A stretch of DNA of 64,000 nucleotides, taken from the NCBI GenBank assembly GCA_012064415.1, contig SSNU01000061.1:1-64000 (forward strand). The letters are read 5' to 3'. Within the stretch, counting starts at the first letter, position 1. Every line of letters starts with the position of its first letter. Position numbers and translations under genes: made by a program. The notes beneath the pieces are model-generated. The model did not search any database. It was not told where the DNA came from and was given only the letters and a program-made list of their open reading frames with translations. Positions 48,401-59,213 of this stretch are shown piece by piece. This stretch comes from Gyrodactylus bullatarudis. Its lineage: Eukaryota; Platyhelminthes; Monogenea; Gyrodactylidea; Gyrodactylidae.

Positions 48401-48724
48401 AATAATAATCTTGATATAATAAGCTTTATCCCTAAATAGACTTAAAATAAATCATTTTTTGAAAAGGTACAGCGATTTCTTCTAATTCGATACAAGATTC
48501 AGCAACTAATCTTCTAAATGAAACTGACTTATTTTCCATCACACGATCTTCATGCGAACGTTCAAATTCATCAAATAATCTCAACTTTGTTTGGTGTGGG
48601 ACCTCTAATACGATTCAACATAATGGTAAGTCTATTTTTCTCAGGAAGAATAAGGTTCAAAGTTATTAGTTGGGTACCTGAAATTACTATTCATTTTTCT
48701 TATAGTATTTATCGAATATCATAA
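45409..48724 (+). CDS. MEF2-like: MEF2-type MADS-box transcription factor, copy A
   Basis: Sequence-specific transcription factor of the MEF2 class. Exons in phase: 45409-45462, 45490-45784, 45810-46013, 46049-46116, 48240-48351, 48467-48625 and 48645-48724. The MADS box starts [18 protein letters not shown] and continues after a 27-nt intron with [18 protein letters not shown] and [11 protein letters not shown]. It is followed by a MEF2-domain-like [13 protein letters not shown]. The rest is Ser/Asn-rich, likely activation domain ([26 protein letters not shown]). Introns are 27, 25, 35, about 2,123, 115 and 19 nt. All internal junction phases match copy B at 56409-58088. The last exon (ending SIYRIS) is weakly supported. 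Confidence 0.85.
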
Positions 48725-49121
48725 TTATAATTATTGAATTTATTCATTATAAGAAACCTTGTCAAGATTTGCTTTATCTATTGTGTTCAAAGAAAAATTT
48801 GATCATGTTAATTCCACACATCGTAACTTCCAATTTGCATTACACACAGTCTTACAAATCGGGCAATATTTATTTTCTACTCAATGATATTTTCCACTTT
48901 TGTAGAGAATTTTTCGGTGATTTCAGATATGTGCCTCTTAAAATATTTTTTTTTGTTAGACAAATAACTTATATTTCAATAAAAATAGTAAATACAAAAT
49001 AAAATAGTATAACCATTGTTGAGTTTCACATTACAAAAAAAAAGTATTAAATAAAAATAATGTTCGATCAATTTCATCAATTTGAGAGGTGATAATAAAA
49101 AGGTAATGAGTATGAAATACT

Positions 49122-49163
49122 AGTGTCTGCAAGAAAAACGAAAATCATCTGGTTAATGAAGAT
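49122..49163. repeat. 40-bp dispersed repeat (partner at 38553-38592)
   Basis: Second occurrence of the repeat described at 38553-38592; here it overlaps the end of the minus-strand frame 49345-49153. Confidence 0.6.
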
Positions 49164-49345
49164 ACGAGTAAAGCAAAGACTTAGTGTAATCAAGTTTAGA
49201 TCTGATGTGAGACATGACAGATTTAAGATTAGTCAAATCATCACAATCAGATAATTCATATTTTGATTTAATAGAGTTGAAGGTAGATAATAGGTAATTA
49301 AATTCATATTTTGAGTTTCTGAGGTTATAATTATTAACGGAAACC
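49153..49345 (-). CDS. Small hypothetical ORF
   Basis: Minus-strand frame of about 64 codons starting near MVSVNNYN and reading as ordinary helical protein (YEFNYLLSTFNSIKSKYELS, LTNLKSVMSHIRSKLDYTKS). It ends inside a dispersed repeat, so it may be the tail of a decayed mobile element. No family recognised. Confidence 0.25.
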
Positions 49346-49354
49346 ATAATATTT

Positions 49355-49558
49355 ATGGCTAACAGTTTTAGTATAAAAAACAAACGAGAAAAGGCAGAAA
49401 TGATATCTCGAGTCGTTATGTGTGAAATTGACTGTATTTATTTTCCCAAAAAAATTCATCGAGCAATTAAAGACAGAATATTTGCTGATTCCATTAATTT
49501 TTCTGATGTGCAAAAAATTACATTCCGTGAAGTTTATCAAAGAAAAGGAAAATCCTGA
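49355..49558 (+). CDS. Small hypothetical ORF
   Basis: ATG at 49355, 67 aa, Lys/Ile-rich with mixed charge (NKREKAEMISRVVMCEID, KKIHRAIKDRIFAD, DVQKITFREVYQRKGKS). Divergent from the minus-strand ORF beside it. No motif recognised; it could be a chance frame. Confidence 0.25.
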   Translation: MANSFSIKNKREKAEMISRVVMCEIDCIYFPKKIHRAIKDRIFADSINFSDVQKITFREVYQRKGKS

Positions 49559-50229
49559 TAATATTGATTAGCTTATTTTACATGCTATTTCACATATTTA
49601 TATTTTTCAACCCATTATTCGTTCGACAAAATATGAAAATGATATAACTTTTCGCATTACTTATATATATCTTTATACTTACATAACCAGTCTCCTATTC
49701 AAGATTGTTTCTCAAAAGATTTTTTGTGTTTTTTGCATGATAAAAGCATGATATTTCATGATTTAAAAAGATGTACAATTTGAGATTTGAATAAGAAAGT
49801 TTTATCCTAAATATAATTAGCCTTTTTCATCTATATTCTTCCTCATAAACATAGACCTCAATAAAATTTGCATAAACCTTGGAATTTATTTTAATATAGC
49901 AGTTACGAAAAATGAAATATGAATCTGAAAATTCGTAACCCTCAAGAAAAAGATGTCAATATTCGGTAGACCTGACTTATGAATTTACATTTCGAATCTT
50001 TCTTCTATAAGTAACTTTTGACGATTGTTCGGAACTAGACACATTCCCTTTTACATGAGACCTTATACTCTAAGTACAGTTTCCTACTATAGATTTATAC
50101 ACTCATTCAAATACTCTTCAAGAGAAAGGTTCTTTTTAATAATATTAGTTTCTATAGATAAAAATAAGGAGAGAATAAATAATAATTTTTATATAGTATT
50201 TTCGGGCAAATCTTTCATTATATTCATAA

Positions 50230-50653
50230 TGAGTTTACAAAACAAGATATTTTTCACTGTGTTAGACTCTAGTGATTCCCTGTATCAGGGCATTGTTCTT
50301 CAAGCTACACTGAAACCCGCACTGATGCAACACTAGTTGGATTAATGCTGTAAATGCCTCTGGCAATATTTGCCAACAAGGGAAAATCAAGTTGTCTGGC
50401 TTTCAAAAGTTTTAGGGCTGGAGTCACTTGTAACTTTCCACCTGGTACTGATGTAAAATATTGGCTTACAGCAAAGGGGAACTTAACATTAGACATGAGA
50501 GATGAGTTGCAGGAAATTTTGAATAGTGAAATGACAACATGGGTTTTCATGGAACAAAGTCATTGGGATTGGCTAAATCATCTTCATGCTGACTCGAGAG
50601 AGAACCCCTCCCCCCCTCTGAGTAGGAAGTATCAAATATGTAATAAAGGATGA
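50230..50653 (+). pseudogene. Unrecognised coding-like remnant
   Basis: An ATG frame at 50230-50336 (SDSLYQGIVLQATLKPALMQH) and a shifted frame at 50354-50653 (GVTCNFPPGTDVKYWL, MTTWVFMEQSHWDWLNHLHA) have protein-like and somewhat more GC-rich sequence than the flanks. They may be pieces of one decayed gene or transposon. No family recognised. Confidence 0.3.
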
Positions 50654-51785
50654 ATCTTTGTATAATGAACAGACAAGATTTAATATTTTAATATTTATAT
50701 TAATACCCCAAATTTTTACACAATTCTATTCGATATATTATTGAAAGTACTCGATATATGCTATCAATATTTATCAAGCAGATATCGAGATACGATATTT
50801 ATCGATATATCGTATCAAGTACAAATAGACAGGTCTAGTCTAATCTAAGGTTGGTCTACAGCCAGAAAAAGTTCACAAACTCATAATACTGAGTTTGGAT
50901 TACTTTTACCTATTTCAAACGCACCTTTTTCTCTAGAAAGGGAGTTTTTCTACGGCACGTTCTTGGAGAATACTGGTTTCGATTATTCGCCTTACGCCAA
51001 AAAACTTCGATATCTTCTTATATCCTTCTGTATTCAGAATTTATTAGATGAATGTATTTTGCAAGTATTTGGCGAGTTGACTGATAAATATCAAGTTAAT
51101 AAAACAAAAAGCCTATATGAATGATAAACCAGTTGAAGCGCGTCTAGATAATGATATATTAAAGTTTACAGAAAAATTCTAAGATTATTTTTCCCATAAT
51201 AAGTTAATTGAATCAAATTTTATACAGGGGTTGCTATAATTATGATAATAACAGTCATAATAACATTCAAGATAAGATAAATCATGCAAACCTTGTTGAT
51301 TTTTCAAAATTCCTAGATGAAACTAATTGTGTTAATATGATAAAGACTTAAATCAAACTATTGGTTAGATATAGTTTGTAAAACTCAAAAGTGGAAAATT
51401 AATAGTGAGGCGCCTACATTTATCTCAACGTCTGTATGAATAAAATAATTATAAAAATAGCTTTTCAAAAATCTGTTATAATCAAAGTCTAATCTATGAA
51501 ATAATCTTTATAAATTAGTATTGATTCTTCAAGTATTTTTCAATCTCAATTAAAATATATCTTTGGAAAATTAATATACTCTATTAAGTTTCTTTAGAAT
51601 TCTAGATTTATTCAATATTATTGATAAAATCAATATTTTTTGTCATGATTTGTAAATTATTATCCTGCATGAACCATTGATGATAATTCGAGAACTGTAC
51701 ATTTGGTTTTAATTTATCTTCTTCCAATGGAAAAATTAGAAATTGAAGCTGTATGATTTTCTTGTCTAAGGTGCCTAGTAACCGC
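50654..51785. other. Intergenic with AT/CGATA palindromes
   Basis: No gene seen. Around 50730-50820 there is a cluster of TATCGATA-like strings and the inverted repeat GATACGATAT...ATATCGTATC. Function unknown. Confidence 0.4.
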
Positions 51786-53020
51786 AGTATTCTTCCTCAG
51801 ATGATCCTCCGCTCGTGTAGATAAATTCCTAATTGTGCAGAAGGAGTGGGCAGTTACAAATAGACTCTTTCCTTACCAAACGATAATTATAATTTCAGTC
51901 CCTACATCTTCTCGTCAACATCAACTCAAAAGGTGAACCTGATCAACGAATTAGAGGATTCCAAAAATGTACTAATTTTCTGTATAAATATCCAGCCAGT
52001 GTAAGAGTCTGACGAGATTCGGTGAAATAAAAGCTTTATAACTACATATTTACTAGTCTTCTATTCCTCTTGATGAACTCCTCATTAACTAGTTCAATAA
52101 ATGTATTCGAAGCCCGGCAATACTTCCCTCTGAATTTCCTAATAGTTGTCCCTATATATGAGACTCCACAATCACATCGGAATTTGTAAACTAAGTTCTC
52201 CTCTCGCTTCAGCAAATCCTTATGAATCAAACTAAATAATCTCTGAGTTTTAAATGCAATTTTCAATTTTATGTTATTATAATGTCGATTGATGAGATCA
52301 TTAAGCCTTCTTCTAATTTGATTACTGAACCATCACCTTTGAAGTTGAGCTTCATAAAAATAGTTGTTTTCTCCAATTCAATCTGTTTCGAAAACATCAT
52401 ATCTATCCATAGATACATTCATGAATTTGTCAACAAATTTACTGGGGTAACCATTTTCCAAACTTAAATTCAAGTTCTCTATTTCATTAGGCCATTCCTC
52501 AGGGCTTGCTATCTTTCGTATCCTCTTACTTAGACCAACTTACTAAGCCAACTTTATGAGAAAAAGAACTGAAACTCGCATAATGTAGATACTTCCCTGT
52601 GTCAGTCTTCTTCTTATAAATATTTCTCAGAATCGATCCATCTTCTCTTTTAGTCAGTATGGCATCTAAGAAACTCAAAATACCATTAGATTCTCTTTCT
52701 ATAGTAAAAACTATGTTCGGATGAAACGAATTCATCTTGGAGAAATAATCATCTACTGATACGTTAGGTTTCATTAAAATAAAAGTGTCATCAACTTATC
52801 TGATGTAAACATCAGTGTAAGGATTGATTATTTCAGACATTTTATTTAATTCTAACCAACCTAGGAAGATATCAAGTAAGAGAGGACCAAAAGGACCTTG
52901 GGTATTGGTTCCGATCAAGACATTCACGATAAAACTTCAATTGGCCATAAGAAAAATAAAGTTTAGAAATAGTTCTACCTATATAGGAAAATAATCTACA
53001 CGAGCGGAGGATCATCTGAA
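51786..53020 (-). mobile_element. Degraded Penelope-like retroelement
   Basis: On the minus strand, from about 52930 to 52042, pieces of a Penelope-type reverse transcriptase and its GIY-YIG endonuclease appear in the right order. They are QGPFGPLLLDIFLGWLE, then VDDTFILMKPN preceded by an in-frame stop at 52798-52796, then FHPNIVFTIERESNG and LSFLDAILTKREDGS, then after frame breaks LINRHYNNIKLKIAF and the endonuclease part VYKFRCDCGVSYIGTT. A 33-bp block, CAGATGATCCTCCGCTCGTG with its flanks, occurs at 51801-51833 and inverted at 52986-53020. It frames the coding part like the terminal repeats known for this class. It is too broken to encode an active enzyme. Confidence 0.8.
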
Positions 53021-55079
53021 GAAGTCAATTTCATGTTTACCTTTTGACCTACAGTTATTTCCCATTTTTATTTTCCTTACTATAGTCAATTTTACTTTTA
53101 CCTTTTTGACTAAGATTCTTTAGAACCACTAAACAATAAAATAGAAAACTTTAGGCCAAATGATGCTCAGAATGTTTTAAAATCTCAACGTGGTACAAAT
53201 CAAAACTGGAATACCTAAATTGAACCAGTCAAATGATGATGATATCCTCAATTCTTTTCATAAAATAAAAGATTTTTTGAGCTGGAATTTATTAAATAAA
53301 CTAAAGATCTATAAAATAAAATTAGGTATGATGTTCTCTCACTATAAAATTTCACCATACCTTAGTCATCATTATTGGGTTTAGGAATAGGGATAAATTC
53401 AGCTTTTTAAACTAATTACACAATATTCTTTGAATGACTTTTTTAATTTCAATACGATCTTTCCTGGTTGATATAGAATATTTTCAAACATAAAATAAAA
53501 CTCACATCGAGATTCTTTTCAACTCTTAGCTTTTAATTTAATTATTTTACTCCTTTTTACTATCAACTATTTATTAACGCCAAAAAATCCATGAATTCCT
53601 TCTTACATTTTTTTTCATGAAGTTTGAACTTAGCAAATTATTCAATTTTTCGAACTTCATCCAAAACTTGGATTTGAGATGATTGAAAGTTTTATAGGTT
53701 ACTGACTTTAACTACCTACCTTAACCAATAATATAAGAGAGTATTTTAAAAATTACATCTGTAGAAATTTTAAGAGTAGGACTACTAGAAAAGATATAAA
53801 ATAATGTGTTCACTTTTTAAATTGAAATTTTTCGAATCATTGTTTAAATATACATGGTTCGAAAGATAATTCTCTATCAATTTAATCACGAGTGAACTTT
53901 TTTATGATTAAAGTTTTTTTTACAGATAAAATACTATATTTCATTGATATTGAAAACGAAGAAACATTCCGTTCACTTTCTATTAGCCCATGAAAATGTA
54001 TTTTTAAAACTCATTTCAAATTTTTTGGAAAATCAATACGAAAAGTCGTTTTCAACAAATTTGAGCCTGAAATAAGAAAGATAGAACTACTCAAAGTGGT
54101 TTGACTTTGGGAGGAGAAATCTTAAATTTGTCTCATTACTCATTAGTAGAGGAGTTAAAATATTTTAGTCAGTTCCTTTTATTTACATACCTTTTATTGG
54201 AATTTAACTGTATTATCGTGAATATTGGAAATCAGTGAATGAACGAGAATGGAAATTACTTTGAACAATGAGATTTGATTTAATTCAAAGGATTTGTTTC
54301 TTCGGTCCCAATTTTTAACATACTTTTAATTAGACCTTCTTATACCAGTAATAAAAGAACGAGGCGTATGATGATATCCTATATCTACCACGATGATGAT
54401 GAGCAAAAAATATCGACCACTATGATAAATTTCTTCTCTTCCAATACTTGGCTGCGAAGTGTAAATTACTATATCTATTTCCCAGCTATTTTGAATCTCT
54501 AATACTGGTTCTGTTATACTTTTAAGGGGTTATTCTCTAAAATATGAACACTCACCTTTTCGATCACTTTCTATTAAATAAAATAAATTTGATTGCAAAA
54601 TCCTTCGCATATCATCAATATCCATCTTGAATGCAATACAAATATAATTAAGTTTATTTAAATTATACATTTTTTCATGAGTTTAAAAAAGATTGAGGTT
54701 TTTAAATTTATTTTCGTTAATTTATATTTAAATTTCCACGTGTATTTTTTATTAATTTTGCTTAACTTCCATATCCAGTATATGCTGTGACGAAACTAGG
54801 ATGAGTCCAAAATTTAAAGAGGAGTAAAAATTTCTTCTAGGTTTATAAAATATATTAAAACCCTGAAAACGGACAAGGAAGAAAATAAATTCTAACCCTC
54901 GATTAAGTTCGGCAGAAGTTCAATCTAAAAAATTCAAACAATAAAATAATAGACCATCCTGAGCAATAAAATGATATTTGTGAGTCTTAAATAGACAATA
55001 AAAAGCATTCTAAATATAGGTGATGTACCCTCTTCTGTAACCATTTTTGCTGAATATTATTCAAAAACAATCTATCACA
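53021..55079. other. Gene-poor spacer, no gene seen
   Basis: AT-rich, with no supported coding region, RNA gene or repeat. Short frames such as 53190-53384 have no motif or splice context. Confidence 0.45.
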
Positions 55080-55677
55080 ATGAGAATTTATCTTCAACTT
55101 GAAATCTACCTTCCCCTAAAAAATTCTGAGGATCGCATATATCGTTGTTTGGAGAGTGCTGATACGACTGTACAAAGAACTTCTACAACAGGGTAACTCT
55201 CCCACCATCAAATGTACTCGCATAATACAAACACCCAGAAAACGATAGAGAATTACCAAAGGAAGCACACATGCACTCACCTCTGAGAAGGTGAATAAAA
55301 AGAAGGACTCTTAATTTAGATGATATCTTCCTTTGTTGAGATTCTATCATTTTAACATTATTTCTTCATCTAGTATTTTCAATATATTAAATAAAAATCA
55401 CGAGAATCCATCGGAAAACAAAAGCCTGAAACAGTTTTTGCCGTACCTGAGTTTTACCCAAATCGAAACAAAAAAGAGTGTGCTCAGCAATGCTTATCTT
55501 ATTGATCGGTTGGTGTCCGCGGAGGAGAGATCGAAGCTGAAGGCTCTTTTGATGTGTAATAGATACCCCGGGAAATTCATCGAGAGAAAAATCCAAGGAG
55601 AAATTATAGGAAGAAGAGGACAATTTAAAACCCCAGGTTCTAGTACAGTCATTTTCACACATGATGAATCGAGATAA
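55080..55677 (+). CDS. Unrecognised ORFs of unusual base composition
   Basis: A 38-codon ATG frame at 55080-55196 (MRIYLQLEIYLPLKNSEDRI) and a 114-codon frame at 55333-55677 (NHENPSENKSLKQFLPYLSF, LIDRLVSAEERSKLKALLMC, RYPGKFIERKIQGEIIG) are noticeably more GC-rich than their surroundings. The minus strand of the second also stays open for 121 codons, so the coding strand is not certain. They could be two exons of one gene, but I found no junction that fits both phases cleanly. No family recognised. Confidence 0.3.
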
Positions 55678-56408
55678 AGTTATTTTATCACGGAGGTTTG
55701 CTTTAATACCTCTCTGCCCCAAAATTCCAGCCAATAAGCGTTGAGCACTCATTAGCCAATAAGGAATAAGCAGTTTTTCACCTCATTCCCAATTCTTTAA
55801 ACCTTCTTAAAAGGAATATACTTTAATTAGGTTTAGCTCATTATATATCATTCGAAAGAGAACTTTCTCCTCTTTTTAATGCATTAACAAATAATTGTCT
55901 AGGATGAATAATAAAAAAATAGAATAACTCTGTTATTGCAACTTTTTACATTAAGAGACTACCATTCGAATACCATTCGAAAGAGCATTCCTTAGAAAAA
56001 TCAAACTATAATCACAAGAATAGTTTGAGAAAAAAAATCTGAACCAAAAAAATCGATATTGAAAAATATTATCCTAAAATCTATATATAGCCAGATAGAC
56101 AGAATGCTGGAACCCCTCCCCTTTGGTTTTCTAAGTCAGAGGTTAAAATAACATTCCTAATGTGTTAAGATTTTCCCACTACATTACGTCATGACTCATA
56201 ATCACTACATGTATTTGTATTATGATCTGTCAATCAATGTCACACTGAGAAACCTCCTCTCCCTTCTGTCCTGGAGCCAAAGATATCAAAGCTGCAATAT
56301 GACATCAAAAGTCATGGTAAATTGTGAGGATGAATTAAAATTCCTAAAAAATCTCATTAATCAATGCAAGATAGAGAGACCCCCCTTTTTGTGTTTATAA
56401 AAGTGTGA
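55678..56408. other. Upstream region of MADS copy B
   Basis: No supported gene. No sequence like the first MADS exon of copy A (the MGRKKIEI stretch) was found here, although that is where it would be expected. Confidence 0.5.
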
Positions 56409-58088
56409 ATGTCATATCCTGTATACACAATGTATACTATACATTACATCCCAATTACCTTTGCAAAAAGGAAAAGCGGGCTCTTGCGTAAAGCCTACGA
56501 GCTCAGTGTACTTTGTGACTGTGAAATTGCTATTCTCATATTCAGCAAAAGCAAAAGACTCTATCAATACGCGAGCAAAGATATGAATGTAACAATGCAT
56601 AGATATATTGGCACAGATCATCCTCATGAGTATTTACGCAATGATGACATACAAAAATGGTATAATAACAAGAAAACATCGAATTGCGATGAAAGTGGGG
56701 ATGAGAAATCCATCGAGTCTGAAGTTAAAGAAGATGCGGTCAATAGAATTGATAAGAAAAGTAAATTTATCCTTTTAATTCTTATTTAGATGAAACTCCG
56801 AAAAGCTTGTTTGAAAATAATATTAGAAATGAAATACTTGATATCAGAAACGTTACGAATAAAAAAGAACTAAACAATCATTCTGTTTGGAATGGTACTG
56901 AGTCTGATTCAGTAAATGTAAACATAGATAAAAATCCTTCTACTAACCTAAGAAAATCAAATTTTGAGGCTAAAAAGGCAAGAGTACCACCTATCCGACA
57001 AAATAGTGATTCTTTCTCGGATATACCACTGTATTCTGGAGCAGATTCTGGTAAAATATTCTAAACATTTTTAATATTTATTCTTACTTTATTATATTAC
57101 GTAGGGTTAGGTATCATGGATATTCTTGGCACTCCAATTCTAGGTGAAGCGATTCCAATAATACCAGTTAAGGTGAATAATAATTTAAAATATCTTATTA
57201 ACACTAAAATAATTAAATTTTTTATCTAGATTAATAAAACTAATAATCCCCCATTAACATCCCAAATAAGTCTTCAAACGCCTGATTTCAGCAGCGGTGA
57301 TTTGAAGGAATCAATCTTCAATCAATTCAATACATCTTTATTTCAGGAACAAAAACAAAATCCAACGGAAAATATTGTAGGTACCTCGTCACAAAAACCA
57401 GTCTTTGAAATCGGTAAGTAACTTTACTTTTTCTATAAAAGTTTATTATTTTAAAAAATTGATAACAGTGCATGAAAAGGTTTCTTTACGGTTGTATTTA
57501 TCATTTATATTAAAGTAGTATTAGTATTATTTAATATATATGAATTTTTTCTGATTGTAAATTTTACATTTTATTCTGAGCATAAATTTCCCCATCAAAT
57601 TGTTCTACTAAATTACACTGTATAGAAATGCTATGATAAAATACATTTCTCATATACATAACTCTGTAAAACTGTTATGTAATAAGTGCTTTGCTTTATC
57701 ATTGATTGATTATGATTATAATTAAAAACTCATAATTTTACAGCTCTGATAAAATTAAAGAGAGTTGTCAGATTATTACCAAATAATTTGATTTTCAATT
57801 ACTAGAAATAAATTAAATCTATTGGTTAGATCCAGAAAATTCTTCAATACAAAGAGAAAATTCAATAACAACCCTGCTTAATGAAGCTGATATATTTCGC
57901 ATGATGCGCTCTTCCGGTGAATGTTCAAATTTTTCAAATGACCTCAATTTTACTTGGGCTGGGGTGTCTAATGCAAATACAACCCGGGATTCTGGTAAGT
58001 GTTATATCATTATGTTTTAGAAAAAGAAAAACAAAACACCGTTGATATTCCAGAAGAGCACTGTTCAAGTGCCAAAAAGGCAAAGTAG
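56409..58088 (+). CDS. MEF2-like: MEF2-type MADS-box protein, copy B, lacking the usual N-terminal arm
   Basis: Exons in phase: 56409-56760, 56790-57050, 57105-57172, 57230-57413, 57830-57994 and 58021-58088, with introns of 29, 54, 57, 416 and 26 nt. From [18 protein letters not shown] onward the MADS box equals copy A, followed by HPHEYLRNDDIQKW (MEF2-domain-like) and a diverged Ser/Asn-rich part (RVPPIRQNS, DILGTPIL, SNDLNFTW) that matches copy A exon by exon. The first 16 residues (MSYPVYTMYTIHYIPI) replace the conserved MGRKKIxI arm. Where copy A has the acceptor TTCTAG, copy B has CATCCCAA, with no AG. It may be a non-DNA-binding partner or regulator, a recent pseudogene, or have its first exon further upstream. 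Confidence 0.75.
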
Positions 58089-59213
58089 CTTGATTTGAAA
58101 TCATTTGGCGAGAAATCAATCAGTCAAAACTTTTGTCACTTTCCTGGTATTCCAGTAATTATAAATGTTTTAGCGCCAGAGAAAATCTCATAAGGAGAAT
58201 TAAAAGAGATTTTATTTTATCACCTTCATTTGACTTATGATGATAAAACATATTTTATGGAAAGTAATTTAAATTATGTACAATATGGAGTTATAAAAAA
58301 GTAAATGAATCCCAAGTATTGAATGTAGATTATCTCAAATGCGAGAAACTATTTTTATTTGTTTATTATTCGTCAAAATGCTGCTGATTATTAAATAATC
58401 ATTCATACATTGTACACAGCAGATTATCTGTATTAATTTAATTAACTAATTTTATTCACAAAGAAAATGTCTAAAAAATTGATATTTTTTTATCATCTAA
58501 ATAATATTTTGATCAAGATTTATTGTATTTTGTCCAATATATTGTTATTCTAGAATATTATCATTCTCGTGAATTTTGAAGACTGAATGCTTGAAAAATC
58601 CTAGTTCAATGATTAAAATACTTTTTATATAACACTGATATTCAGTGACTAAGTGTTAATGTATTATAGTAAATATATCTATAATAAAAATATAGGGATA
58701 TTATATTAAACAGATCATAATAAAGTATATAATCATTATTTCAGTTATTGAATCACCATGCTAATAAGTTCTTAACCCTTGATCGACACTGTTTTATTTA
58801 TTTAAGAGTCTTTAAAGGTTTGAGATTACCTAAAAGTAGAGTAAACGAAATACTAAGGTTTTAATTATCTTGGGTTAAAATAAACCAATTTTATATTCAA
58901 GATTTATAAGGTTATCATATCTTATCAATTGTCGAGGATTGATTCATAATGGATCATTCATTCGGATTTATTATAAATCATTTATTGAATAAATTTTATT
59001 TTTAATGAAAAATTTTCACAATACAAAATTTTATAATAAAATTTTTATTTAATTTCAAAATCACACCTAGCAAAACTAGTTGAACAAAATTAAAATTGAA
59101 GAATAAATAAATTTGTTTCAGGTTTTCAACAATTCAAATAATTTCATAATTTAATGTTCCTTTCAACTTAAAGACTTTAAGCTAACTATTTCCCCAGTAA
59201 ATATTCCTGCATT
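58089..59213. other. Intergenic, no gene seen
   Basis: Very AT-rich, no reading frame of note. It includes the presumed promoter and 5' UTR of BLTP1. Confidence 0.5.

Noticed and set aside
51795..51835. Hammerhead ribozyme in the Penelope terminal repeats
   Set aside because: Such elements often carry one, but the required CTGATGA and GAAA core is not present (the sequence reads CAGATGA) and no three-stem fold was found.
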